Part shown: positions 27,985-36,482 of the stretch, piece after piece
How positions within the stretch are numbered: the first letter of the stretch is position 1
Layout: each line of letters opens with the position of its first letter
NCBI RefSeq assembly: GCF_003860345.1
Contig: NZ_CP034179.1
Span: 2,340,001 to 2,404,000 of the forward strand
DNA: 64,000 bases
From: Caenibius tardaugens NBRC 16725
GTDB taxonomy: Bacteria > Pseudomonadota > Alphaproteobacteria > Sphingomonadales > Sphingomonadaceae
Direction: 5' to 3'
Translations under genes and position numbers: made by a program
The notes under the pieces: model-generated
Databases searched by the model: none
What the model was told of the DNA's origin: nothing
Seen by the model: the letters and a program-made list of their open reading frames with translations, nothing else

Positions 27985-28391
27985 CTCTCACGCCCGTAGC
28001 GACCGGTCCAGCCATCGTGGTGTGCAGCACTTGCCGTGCTGCGCCAAACCAGCGTGTCGATACCCAAGGCAGCACCGGCGGTGCACGTCTGGTCGCAGTC
28101 CTGCGTGCGGTGCAGCAGGCCGATCCGCATTATGCCGGGATCGCGGTGCAGGATATGCCATGCCTGTTCGCCTGTTCGCGCCATTGTGTCGTGTACATCC
28201 GTGCGCCCGGTCGCATCGGTTACGTGCTGGGCGATTTCACGCCGGACGAGGCGGCGGCACGGGCCATTCTCGATTATGCGGTCCATCACGCAGCGAGCAG
28301 CGAAGGGATCGTGGACTATGCCGACTGGCCCGAAGGGGTGAAGGGGCATTTTCTTGTCCGCACGCCGCCCGAAGGGTTTGTCGCATCATGA
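27981..28391 (+). CDS. DUF1636 family (ferredoxin-like) protein of cobalamin operons
   Basis: 136 residues from GTG 27981, with GGAGAGG upstream. Cysteines C15-x-x-C18 (VVCSTCRAA) and the later CLFACSRHC match DUF1636, a small thioredoxin-like-ferredoxin-type family found beside cobalt/B12 genes in proteobacteria. Presumably binds metal or an Fe-S cluster; role in cobalamin synthesis or cobalt handling unproven. Both ends overlap neighbouring frames (GTGA before, ATGA after), so it is tightly coupled in the riboswitch-led operon. Confidence 0.85.
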   Translation: MTLTPVATGPAIVVCSTCRAAPNQRVDTQGSTGGARLVAVLRAVQQADPHYAGIAVQDMPCLFACSRHCVVYIRAPGRIGYVLGDFTPDEAAARAILDYAVHHAASSEGIVDYADWPEGVKGHFLVRTPPEGFVAS

Positions 28392-28507
28392 TCCCGGCTG
28401 CGGATGCACCCGCCTTCTCCGCGGTGCGGAGGCCGTCCCTCCCACAAGCCTGTGATGCGGTCCGCGCCAGATCGCTGCCCTCTGGTTTCCTGTGGGGCGG
28501 GGCGTGA
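28388..28507 (+). CDS. Possible 39-residue protein coupled to DUF1636 and the CobC-like gene
   Basis: ATG at 28388 overlaps the DUF1636 stop (ATGA), and the TGA at 28505-28507 overlaps the ATG of the next gene (TGATG). The reading frame thus bridges exactly the only gap between two genes. The product (MIPAADAPAFSAVRRPSLPQ and 19 more residues) has no recognised family. It may be a real small protein, a coupling device, or the worn remains of a lost gene of the pathway. No conservation evidence is available from one sequence. Confidence 0.4.
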   Translation: MIPAADAPAFSAVRRPSLPQACDAVRARSLPSGFLWGGA

Positions 28508-29490
28508 TGAAGGGCTTCACCTGGGAAGACGGGTGGCCGTGGATCGATCTGGCCACGGGGATCAACGGACAGGCATGGCCGGGGGCAGAAGCGATCGCGG
28601 CCCATTGGCATGGTGCGCCCGATGCCGATGCGCTGGCCGATCTGGAACGGGCTGCGGCAGACTATTTCGGCGCGGATATTGCCTGTCTGTGCGCCATTCC
28701 GGATAGCGGGACGGGTTCGAATCTGCTGCACGATCTGCTCGATCTGCCCGTGCGCCATGTCAGCCCGACAGCGCCGGCAGGCGCCACGGTTGGCCGGGAA
28801 CCCCCGGTGCTGGCGTCTTTCGATGCCCCGTTGCACGAACCGGTGACCGTGATTGCGGCCAATCCTGACAATCCCCATGGACGGATCATGCCCGCCGATC
28901 GCGTGGACGAATGGCTGGGCTGGCAGGAGGCCACGGGCGGCTGGCTGGTGATGGATGAAACCTGTGCCGATGCGACCCCCGATATCAGCGTCGCGCAGCT
29001 GGTTGGCGCAGATCGCAGACTGGTGGTCGTGCGGACGTTCAGCGCGTTTTTCGGGGTACCCGGCGTGCGGCTCGGTTTCGTTATTGGACCGCCTGCGGTC
29101 GTGGGAGCCTTGCGCCACCGCCTGCGCAACTGGCCGTTTTCCGCAGCGGCGATTGCCATTGGAACGGCGGCTTATCGGGATGCCGCGTGGATCGCACAGA
29201 CGCGCAAGGGGATGATGGAACGGGCGGCCGGGCTGGATGCCATGGTATGGCGGCATGGGCTGCAACCGGAAGGCCGCTGTCCGCTGTTCCGGTTTGTGCG
29301 GTGCGATGATGCGCAGGCGCTGTTTCACCAGCTGTTCCGTTACCGGATTTTGACCCGGCTGTTTGAGGGCTATCCCCGGCAGTTGCGCATCGGCGTGCCC
29401 GCAAATCCGGAAGAATGGGATCGGCTGGACCGGGCGCTGGGCGGCATCCATGCGGCCGGCGATACGGTTGCCCATAGCAGGAGGCCGTAG
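28507..29490 (+). CDS. cobC: CobC/CobD-like threonine-phosphate decarboxylase homologue lacking the PLP lysine
   Basis: 327 residues with the fold-type I aminotransferase layout of CobC/CobD, which makes (R)-1-amino-2-propanol phosphate for the cobalamin nucleotide loop. TGIN (17-20), NPDNPHGR, MDETCADATPD and LRIGVP are all in place. In the segment RTFSAFFGVPGVRLGF, however, the position that holds the PLP Schiff-base lysine in the family (RSxxKFFGLAGLRLG) is Ala180, codon gcg at 29044-29046. Changing AAR to GCG needs two base changes, so a read error is unlikely. Without this lysine normal decarboxylation is not expected. It overlaps the preceding 39-codon ORF and precedes cobQ by 13 bases. 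Confidence 0.85.
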   Translation: MKGFTWEDGWPWIDLATGINGQAWPGAEAIAAHWHGAPDADALADLERAAADYFGADIACLCAIPDSGTGSNLLHDLLDLPVRHVSPTAPAGATVGREPPVLASFDAPLHEPVTVIAANPDNPHGRIMPADRVDEWLGWQEATGGWLVMDETCADATPDISVAQLVGADRRLVVVRTFSAFFGVPGVRLGFVIGPPAVVGALRHRLRNWPFSAAAIAIGTAAYRDAAWIAQTRKGMMERAAGLDAMVWRHGLQPEGRCPLFRFVRCDDAQALFHQLFRYRILTRLFEGYPRQLRIGVPANPEEWDRLDRALGGIHAAGDTVAHSRRP

Positions 29491-29503
29491 CAGAAGAGAT
29501 GTT

Positions 29504-30964
29504 ATGGCTGGTTTGATGTTGCAGGGCACAGGGTCCGATGTGGGCAAGTCGGTGCTGGTCGCGGGCCTGTGCCGGGTATTGGCCAATCGCGGGATCAGCG
29601 TGCTCCCGTTCAAGCCGCAGAATATGTCCAATAATGCGGCGGTAACGGCCGATGGTGGAGAAATCGGGCGGGCGCAGGCGCTGCAGGCGCTCGCCGCGCG
29701 CGCAGAATTGCACACCGATATGAACCCGGTCCTGCTGAAACCGCAGGCCGATCGGACCTCGCAACTGATTGTCCATGGCAAAGTGCGCGGCACGCTCGGT
29801 TCCGGCAATTTTCGCGAAGCCCGACGCGGCCTCCTGCCCGAAGTGATGGAAAGCTATCGCAGGCTTGCCGCCCGGTGCGATCTGGTGCTTGTCGAAGGGG
29901 CGGGATCGCCTGCCGAGATCAATCTGCGTGCGGGCGATATCGCCAACATGGGGTTTGCGCACGAAGCGGGGGTGCCGGTGGTGCTGGTCGGCGATATCGA
30001 CCGGGGTGGGGTGATCGCGGCAGTGGCAGGGACGCGCGCGGTGCTCGATCCCGATGATGTCGCGATGATCCGGGGGTTCATCATCAACAAGTTTCGCGGC
30101 GATCCGGCCCTGTTTGCCGATGGGTATGCGGCGATAGAGACGCTTACGGGGTGGCACGGCTATGGGCTGGTGCCGTGGCTGTCCGCCGCGGCGCGCCTGC
30201 CCAGCGAAGACGCCGTCGTGCTGGAACGCGTGCGCCCCGGCACGGCGGAACGCAAACTGGTGGTCTGCCCGATCCTGCCGCGTATCGCCAATTTCGATGA
30301 TCTCGATCCGCTGAAGCTGGAGCCGGGGATTGAACTGGCGATGATCCCGCCGGGGCAACCCATTCCCGCCGGGGCGGCGCTGGTTATTCTGCCCGGCTCC
30401 AAGGCGACGATTGCCGATATGCAGGCCTTGCGCGAACAAAGCTGGGATATCGACATTCTGGCCCATGCCCGGCGGGGCGGGGCGGTTCTGGGCATTTGCG
30501 GCGGGTACCAGATGCTCGGCCGGGCGATCGCGGATCGGCAGGGGATTGAAGGGCCGCCGGGCGAAGTGGCCGGGCTTGGCCTGCTCGACGTGACGAGTGA
30601 ACTGGAAGGGGACAAGATCTTGTGCCCTGTCTCGGGCACGGCGCTGGGTGTGCCGCTGCATGGTTACGAAATGCATATGGGGCGCACCGACGGACCGGAT
30701 ACGGTGCGGCCTTTCGCCGTGCTGGGCGATGGCCGGGCGGATGGCGCGATCAGTGCCCAGGGCCGCGTGATCGGCACTTATTGCCATGGCCTGTTCGGGG
30801 CCACTGCCTTGCGCGGACAACTGCTCCAGTGGATCGGGGCGCAGTCGCAGGGGGTGGATTACGCGCAGACGGTGGATGCCGCGCTCGACGCCATTGCGCA
30901 GGACCTGGAACAGCATCTCGATATCGAGGGGCTGTTGCGGCTCGCCCGGCAGGGCGCGGCATAG
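29504..30964 (+). CDS. cobQ: Cobyric acid synthase CobQ
   Basis: Amidates four side-chain carboxyls of adenosylcobyrinic acid diamide using glutamine. 486 residues. The N-terminal dethiobiotin-synthetase-like ATPase domain has QGTGSDVGKS at 7-16 and KPQNMSNNAAVT. The C-terminal class I (triad) glutaminase domain has C332 in LGICGGYQML and H428 in TYCHGLFG. All key residues are intact, unlike the CobC homologue before it. ATG 29504 matches the family start. Last gene of the B12-controlled operon. Confidence 0.96.
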   Translation: MAGLMLQGTGSDVGKSVLVAGLCRVLANRGISVLPFKPQNMSNNAAVTADGGEIGRAQALQALAARAELHTDMNPVLLKPQADRTSQLIVHGKVRGTLGSGNFREARRGLLPEVMESYRRLAARCDLVLVEGAGSPAEINLRAGDIANMGFAHEAGVPVVLVGDIDRGGVIAAVAGTRAVLDPDDVAMIRGFIINKFRGDPALFADGYAAIETLTGWHGYGLVPWLSAAARLPSEDAVVLERVRPGTAERKLVVCPILPRIANFDDLDPLKLEPGIELAMIPPGQPIPAGAALVILPGSKATIADMQALREQSWDIDILAHARRGGAVLGICGGYQMLGRAIADRQGIEGPPGEVAGLGLLDVTSELEGDKILCPVSGTALGVPLHGYEMHMGRTDGPDTVRPFAVLGDGRADGAISAQGRVIGTYCHGLFGATALRGQLLQWIGAQSQGVDYAQTVDAALDAIAQDLEQHLDIEGLLRLARQGAA

Positions 30965-31127
30965 CCCGCTGCGCAGGGGCGCCGCGCGACTATATCCGAA
31001 ACGGATGCACTTGTGCGGGGGCACGGCTTGATCCCTTTACCACTGCCCGTCTAGCGTTTTTGCGCGGACGGGATTTCCCCGGTGCGATGGCGCACCGGGA
31101 ACCCGTGTTTGCCATCTATTGGGGGAC

Positions 31128-31406
31128 ATGCGGGGTATGGGGCCCGATCGTGCGCTGAATCTGCTGGATGCGATGCTGTGGAATGCGGCGTGGATTGCCG
31201 CCCCTGTCCTGCTGGCCACACTGGCCGTGGGGCTGGTCGTGTCGGTGTTTCAGGTCGCCACGCAGATTCAGGAAATCACGCTCAGTTATGTGCCCAAGAT
31301 GATTGTGGCCGTGGTTCTGCTGATCGCGCTGGGTCCGTGGATGCTGGCGCGGCTGACCGGTTTCGCCCGCGGGCTTTACCTCACGATCCCGACACTGGGT
31401 GGATAG
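31128..31406 (+). CDS. fliQ: Flagellar biosynthesis protein FliQ
   Basis: About 92 residues; two membrane helices around LLATLAVGLVVSVFQVATQIQ and IVAVVLLIALGPWML. The stretch QIQEITLSYVPKM is the FliQ signature. Component of the type III export gate with FliP and FliR. Start is uncertain among TTG 31119, ATG 31128 and ATG 31137; GGGGGA lies just before 31128. First gene of the plus-strand flagellar operon, about 160 bases after cobQ. Confidence 0.9.
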   Translation: MRGMGPDRALNLLDAMLWNAAWIAAPVLLATLAVGLVVSVFQVATQIQEITLSYVPKMIVAVVLLIALGPWMLARLTGFARGLYLTIPTLGG

Positions 31407-31413
31407 GAGCGGC

Positions 31414-32190
31414 GTGGACGGGATGGTCACGCATCTGGTCGCGGCGCTGCTGGTCGCGCTGCGGCTCGCGCCTGCGCTGGCCTATGGCGGGCCGTTCACC
31501 TTGCTGCGTATTCCGGTGCCCGTGCGGGTATTGCTGGGCTTGTCGCTGGCGCTGTGGCTGGTCACGGCCCGGCCCGATGCCACGATCGCCGCCGTGAAGG
31601 CAGGCCATGCACTGCCGGGCCTCGCCGCCGGGGAACTGTTCGTCGGCATGGCCGTGGCGCTGTGCTTGCAACTGGCCTTTGCGGCCATTCTCTGGGCCGG
31701 GCGGGCTATCGATATTCAGGCGGGGTTCGGGCTCGGAACCGTGGCCGATCCCGTCACGCAGACGGAAATGCCGCTTGCGGGCACCGTATTCGCCTATGCC
31801 GCCGCGGCGGTATTTTTCACCATGGGCGGGATGCACGATCTGCTTGCGCTATGGGCGGCGTCGTTCGATGCGCTGCCGTTGGGGCACGGCATTCTGGCGG
31901 GCGATATGCAGGCCTTGATGGTGCTTGTCGGCACGCTGTTCGCCATGGGGCTGGGCCTGTTCGGCGTGATCATGCTGGTGCTGTTCCTGCTCGATCTGAC
32001 CATTGCCTTCCTGTCGCGCACCCTTCCGCAAATGAACGTTATGATGTTGGGCTTTCAGGTGAAAGCCATGGCCACGCTGGTCATGCTGCCGGTGGCCCTG
32101 GCCCTTTCTGGCGGGCTGTTCCTGCGCTTGCTGCGTTTCGCGCTGGAAAGCGCGCCGGGCCTGATCGGGCAAGCGGGCTTTCCGGGATGA
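31414..32190 (+). CDS. fliR: Flagellar biosynthetic protein FliR
   Basis: About 258 residues with six hydrophobic segments. FliR features include RIPVPVRVLLGLSLALW near the N-terminus, AAILWAGRAIDIQAGFGLG, and the C-terminal LPQMNVMMLGFQVKAMATL. Forms the helical export gate with FliP and FliQ. GTG 31414 is chosen because AGGAG lies 4 bases upstream; GTG 31399 and ATG 31423 remain possible. The stop overlaps the flhB start by ATGA. Confidence 0.93.
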   Translation: MDGMVTHLVAALLVALRLAPALAYGGPFTLLRIPVPVRVLLGLSLALWLVTARPDATIAAVKAGHALPGLAAGELFVGMAVALCLQLAFAAILWAGRAIDIQAGFGLGTVADPVTQTEMPLAGTVFAYAAAAVFFTMGGMHDLLALWAASFDALPLGHGILAGDMQALMVLVGTLFAMGLGLFGVIMLVLFLLDLTIAFLSRTLPQMNVMMLGFQVKAMATLVMLPVALALSGGLFLRLLRFALESAPGLIGQAGFPG

Positions 32191-33305
32191 GCGAGCAGGA
32201 ACAGAACCGTAGCGAAGAAGCGACCCCGTTCAAGCTGCAGCGCGCCCGCGAAAAGGGGCAGGTCGCGCGCGGCATGGATCTGGGCTTTGTGGGCAGTCTG
32301 CTGGCCTTTTTCGCCTTTCTGCTGGTGGCAGGGGATGCCTTCGCCGGGCGCTTGATGGCGCTCATGCGCCTGTCCTTTACCAGCGGGATCGATCGCACGG
32401 CACACCCGATGGCCGTGCTGGGCACGATCGAGGCAATCTACTGGCAGGCGTTTCAGCCGTTGTTCGTGCTGGGTGCGATTATTGCCGTGGTGCTGATCTT
32501 TCTCGAACTGCTGCAACTGCGGGGTTTCCTGTTCTCCATGGCCCCGCTGAAGCCCGATTTTACCCGACTCAATCCAGCCAAGGGGCTGAAACGCCTGTTT
32601 TCGCTGCGCATGGTGAAGGAAACGCTGAAAAACGTCATCAAGATGGCGGTCTATACGGCGGTTACCTGGCTGGTGATCACCGGCGCAATCGCGACATTCG
32701 GTGATTCCGTGCAGGATGCCCCGGCGCTGGCCCGGGCGATGGAGGGCGCGGGGCAACGGCTGTTGTTCGCATTCCTCGGCGTTGCGGCGTTGTTCATGGT
32801 GCTGGATCAGGTGATCGTGCGCGGGGAATTCCGCAAACAGATGCGGATGAGCCGCCGCGAAGTGACCCGCGAAAACCGGGAACGGGAGGGCGAACCGCGC
32901 CTCAAGCAGAAACGGCGCGAACTGCACGGGGCGATGCGGCAACAGTCGGAAGGGCTGCGCAAGCTGGCGGGTTCGGATTTCCTTGTGACCAATCCCGAAC
33001 ATTTCGCCGTGGCGCTGGCTTACGATCCCGATGCGATGGATGCGCCTGTGGTGCGCGCCAGCGGGCGCAATCATTTCGCGCAATTGCTGAAGCGCAAGGC
33101 CCGGCTGCTGGGCATTCCGGTGATTGCCGATCCGGCACTGGCCCGCGCGCTGTTTCGCGATTGCGCGCCCGGGCGGCCCGTTCTGCCGCAGCATTTCCAT
33201 GGTGTGGCGCGCCATTATGCGCGCCTGCGCGAGCCGCCGCCTGCCAGTGATGTGGCCGCAAACCTTGCCGAACCACCAGCCGAAAGTATGACCGATCATG
33301 GGTAA
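32187..33305 (+). CDS. flhB: Flagellar export switch protein FlhB, with NPEH in place of NPTH
   Basis: 372 residues: N-terminal SEEATPFKLQRAREKGQVARG, four membrane helices, and the cytoplasmic domain of the autocleaving FlhB/YscU family. The cleavage motif, normally N-P-T-H, reads N269-P270-E271-H272 (VTNPEHFAVALAYD). The numbering coincides with the canonical enteric site. Asn and Pro needed for cleavage are kept; Thr is replaced by Glu. The C-terminal tail is Pro-rich. Its stop overlaps flhA by 8 bases. FlhB switches export from hook to filament substrates. Confidence 0.95.
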   Translation: MSEQEQNRSEEATPFKLQRAREKGQVARGMDLGFVGSLLAFFAFLLVAGDAFAGRLMALMRLSFTSGIDRTAHPMAVLGTIEAIYWQAFQPLFVLGAIIAVVLIFLELLQLRGFLFSMAPLKPDFTRLNPAKGLKRLFSLRMVKETLKNVIKMAVYTAVTWLVITGAIATFGDSVQDAPALARAMEGAGQRLLFAFLGVAALFMVLDQVIVRGEFRKQMRMSRREVTRENREREGEPRLKQKRRELHGAMRQQSEGLRKLAGSDFLVTNPEHFAVALAYDPDAMDAPVVRASGRNHFAQLLKRKARLLGIPVIADPALARALFRDCAPGRPVLPQHFHGVARHYARLREPPPASDVAANLAEPPAESMTDHG

Positions 33306-35322
33306 GCTCTTTGACGGAAACAAGGATCTCGTGCTGGTTCTCGGCACGATCATGATCCTGCTGATCCTGTTTTCTCCGATCCCGCCCGCGATGCTCGATC
33401 TGGCGATCATCATCAATTTCGGCTTCGGACTGACGATCATGCTGCTGACGTTCTACGTCACCAAGCCGGTCGAATTCTCGACTTTCCCTTCGCTTCTGCT
33501 GGTGGCCACGCTCTATCGCCTTTCGCTCAATGTCGCGGCGACGCGGCTGATCCTGACTGACGCGGATGCCGGTCATGTGATCGAGGCGATTGGCAATTAT
33601 GCCGTTCAGGGCAATTTCGTGATCGGGCTGGTCGTCTTCACCATTCTGGTGGTGGTGCAATATGTGGTGGTGACATCGGGTGCGCAGCGCGTGTCCGAAG
33701 TTGCGGCGCGCTTCACGCTCGATTCCATGCCGGGCCAACAGATGAGTATCGATGCCGATCTCAATCTCGGCCTGATCACCCAGCAGGAAGCGATCGACCG
33801 CCGCGCCGAACTGGAAAAGGAAGCCTCGTTCTATGGCGCAATGGACGGGGCGAGCAAGTTTGTGAAAGGCGATGCCATCGCCGGGATCATCATTCTGCTG
33901 ATCAATATCATCGCCGGGCTGATCGTGGGCGTGGTGCAGATGGGGATGACTTGGGGCGACGCTCTGCATCGCTTCACCCTGCTGACCATTGGCGACGGGA
34001 TCGCCACGCAATTGCCCGCGCTGATTATCTCCATCGCCACGGGGATCATCGTCACCCGGTCTTCCGCCGACAAGCAGTTGAGCGCGGAAATCTTTCGCCA
34101 GCTCGCGTCGGAACCCCGGATTCCCCTGATCGTGATGGCGGTGATGGTGGCGCTGATGCTGCTGCCGGGCATGCCCAAGTGGCCGATAGCGGTGATTGCC
34201 GGGATCGCCCTTATTGCATGGTTGCGCATCCGCCGCCTGCGCCGCGCCGCGGCGGAAGGGGCAGTGCCCGAGGATGATGCACCCGATACGCCGCTGCCCG
34301 GCAAGCTCGCTCCCGCACTGGAAGTGGCCTTCGGCAGCCAACTGGCCGAGGCATGGGGCGCGAAGAAGGCGCTGTTGCTGGACCGGATCGCCAGCAGCCG
34401 CGTGGCGCATGAAAGGATGTTCGGCATTGCCTTTCCGACGGTCCGCTTCATCGATGCGAACGATATCGGCACGCTCGATTACCGCATCGCGATCCATGGC
34501 GTCACTTATGGCAACGGGCAGCTCTATCCGCATCGCATGCTGGCGATCGCCCAGCGTGACGATGCCCCGCGTATGGCCGGGATCGAAGGGCGCGATCCCG
34601 CATTTGGCATCCCCGGCCTGTGGATCGAACCCGATCTCGCGCGCGATGCCACCGAGGCGGGCTATAGCGTGATCGATCCCGAAACCGTGCTGATCACCCA
34701 TTTCGGCCAGATCATGAAAATGGAAGTGGCCACATTGCTGACCCGCGCGGTGACGGGCGATCTGCTGGACCAGTTGCGTACCCGGCAACCGGGGCTGGTG
34801 GAAGAACTGGTGCCCAACGTAATGACCATTTCGGATGTGCAGCGCATTTTGCAGAACTTGCTGCAGGAACGGGTATCGATCGCCAATCTCGATCTGATTG
34901 TCGAAACGCTGGTGGATGTGGGCCGGACGGAACGCGATCCGCTGGCACTGACCGAACAGGTCCGTCAGGCGCTCAGCACGGCGATCTGCAACGGATTGCG
35001 CGGCCACAATGCGCAGCTTTCCGTCCTCAGTCTCGATCCGCGGCTGGAAAACCAGATCATTGCGGGCTTGAACACCCGCGAGGCGAGCGCACTGGGCATC
35101 GAACCACGTCTTGCCGAACAGTTGCTGCGCAAGCTCGCCCCTCTGGCAGAAGCGATGTTGCGGCAGGGCAAGGCCCCGGTCCTGCTCTGCGCCGGGCCGA
35201 TCCGGCGGATCTTGCTCAAGCTCACGCAGCGTTCGATCCCGCAGCTGGCGATCCTCTCGGTCGATGAAATTCCCCTGCGCCTTGCGCTTCAGTCTTTCGA
35301 TATGGTCAAGCTGGAGGCATGA
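33298..35322 (+). CDS. flhA: Flagellar biosynthesis protein FlhA
   Basis: 674 residues; eight hydrophobic segments in the first about 310 residues, then the cytoplasmic ring-forming domain. The FHIPEP signature TLYRLSLNVAATRLIL and the conserved LRIASSRV-like region IASSRVAHERMFG are seen. Proton-driven export motor component that forms the nonamer docking late substrates. Codes in the same operon as fliQ, fliR and flhB, so the export gate minus fliP/fliO is made here; fliP and fliO are on the opposite strand at 38.3-39.5 kb. Confidence 0.96.
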   Translation: MGKLFDGNKDLVLVLGTIMILLILFSPIPPAMLDLAIIINFGFGLTIMLLTFYVTKPVEFSTFPSLLLVATLYRLSLNVAATRLILTDADAGHVIEAIGNYAVQGNFVIGLVVFTILVVVQYVVVTSGAQRVSEVAARFTLDSMPGQQMSIDADLNLGLITQQEAIDRRAELEKEASFYGAMDGASKFVKGDAIAGIIILLINIIAGLIVGVVQMGMTWGDALHRFTLLTIGDGIATQLPALIISIATGIIVTRSSADKQLSAEIFRQLASEPRIPLIVMAVMVALMLLPGMPKWPIAVIAGIALIAWLRIRRLRRAAAEGAVPEDDAPDTPLPGKLAPALEVAFGSQLAEAWGAKKALLLDRIASSRVAHERMFGIAFPTVRFIDANDIGTLDYRIAIHGVTYGNGQLYPHRMLAIAQRDDAPRMAGIEGRDPAFGIPGLWIEPDLARDATEAGYSVIDPETVLITHFGQIMKMEVATLLTRAVTGDLLDQLRTRQPGLVEELVPNVMTISDVQRILQNLLQERVSIANLDLIVETLVDVGRTERDPLALTEQVRQALSTAICNGLRGHNAQLSVLSLDPRLENQIIAGLNTREASALGIEPRLAEQLLRKLAPLAEAMLRQGKAPVLLCAGPIRRILLKLTQRSIPQLAILSVDEIPLRLALQSFDMVKLEA

Positions 35323-35354
35323 GAGCGTCCCTATGCATGTAAAGGATAGTCCCC

Positions 35355-36482
35355 GTGGCGGCTGACGGTGAAGTGCGTGAAGCGCGTGAACGGCTGGATC
35401 GGCTGCTGGGCTATCTCGCGCAGGACCGGCATAACCCGGCCTTGCTGCGCGATGCCGCCGCTGCGGCGATGGCAGCGCAGGATTTCGCGCAGGCGGGGCA
35501 AGTGCTCGCTGTGCTGGACGACATCGGGCAGGCTACACTGGCGGACCGCAATCTTGCCGGTCTTGCCGCGATGCAGGGCGGGCAGGCCGGGCAGGCGGCG
35601 GACATCTTCTCCGCGCTTCTCGCGGAACACCCGGACGATCCGGGCCTGCGTTTCAACCTGGCCTGGGCGCTTGCGCTGACGAAGGATTATGCCGCTGCAG
35701 GCGCGCTGCTGGACGATCGGCTGACGGCCGCGCTGCCGCAGGCGGCGCTGCTCGATGTGCAATTGCTCCACGATGCGGGGGCGTTTGAACAGGGTGCGGA
35801 ACGCGCACGGGTGCATATCGCCAACCATCCCGATTATCCGCCGCTGCTGGCCGCTGTATCGGTGCTCGCGCTCGATGTGGAAGATCAGGAACTGGCGCGC
35901 CATTGCGCGGTCATGGGTGGGGCGCATCCCGATGCACTGACCACGCTCGGCACCCTGACACTGGGCGATATGGACCATGCCGGGGCACAGGGGCTGTTTG
36001 AACGTGCGCTTGCCACCGATCCCGAAAGCCCGCGGGCATGGATCGGCCTCGGCCTTGCCCGCCTTGCCGCGGGGGACGGGGCGGCGGCTGGCCCGATGCT
36101 GGACAAGGGCGCGGGCCTGTTCGGGGATCATCTTGGCAGCTGGATCGCGGCGGGATGGGCCTATCTGCTGGCGGGCGATTATGGACGGGCGCGCGAACGG
36201 TTCGAACATGCGCGTCAGATTGATCCCGCCTTCGCGGAAAGCCATGGCTCGCTGGCCGTGATGGATATCTTGGCAGGCGATGGGGAAGGTGCCGGACGCC
36301 GGGTGGAAATTGCCTCGCGGCTGGACCGCGAAAGCTTCTCCACCGCCTTTGCCCAGGCGCTGCTCCTGTCCGCTGCAGGCGATACGGAGAAGGCGGAACG
36401 GATTGTCGCCTTGGCGCTCAAGCAACCGCTGGACGCCAGCGGCCGCACGCTTGCCGACGCGCTGGCGCGGCTGGCGCGCTAG
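35355..36482 (+). CDS. TPR-repeat protein at the end of the fliQ-flhA operon
   Basis: 375 residues from GTG 35355 (AAAGGA 8 bases upstream). Nearly all of it is Ala/Leu-rich paired helices; segments such as NPALLRDAAAAAMAAQDFAQAG, NLAGLAAMQGGQAGQAADIF and PRAWIGLGLARLAAGDGAAA read as about eight to ten tetratricopeptide units. No signal peptide. Position suggests a cytoplasmic chaperone or scaffold for flagellar export, which is inference. The TAG stop runs into the left arm of the inverted repeat at 36481. Confidence 0.75.
   Translation: MAADGEVREARERLDRLLGYLAQDRHNPALLRDAAAAAMAAQDFAQAGQVLAVLDDIGQATLADRNLAGLAAMQGGQAGQAADIFSALLAEHPDDPGLRFNLAWALALTKDYAAAGALLDDRLTAALPQAALLDVQLLHDAGAFEQGAERARVHIANHPDYPPLLAAVSVLALDVEDQELARHCAVMGGAHPDALTTLGTLTLGDMDHAGAQGLFERALATDPESPRAWIGLGLARLAAGDGAAAGPMLDKGAGLFGDHLGSWIAAGWAYLLAGDYGRARERFEHARQIDPAFAESHGSLAVMDILAGDGEGAGRRVEIASRLDRESFSTAFAQALLLSAAGDTEKAERIVALALKQPLDASGRTLADALARLAR

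Noticed and set aside
29081-31024. Long open frame on the minus strand opposite cobC-like and cobQ
   Set aside because: It is antisense to recognised genes; its His/Arg/Gln-rich translation is typical of a codon-bias shadow in GC-rich DNA.
32902-35007. 700-codon open frame on the minus strand opposite flhB/flhA
   Set aside because: It mirrors the FlhA coding sequence and has no family motifs; low-complexity His/Gln/Asp content marks it as a shadow frame.
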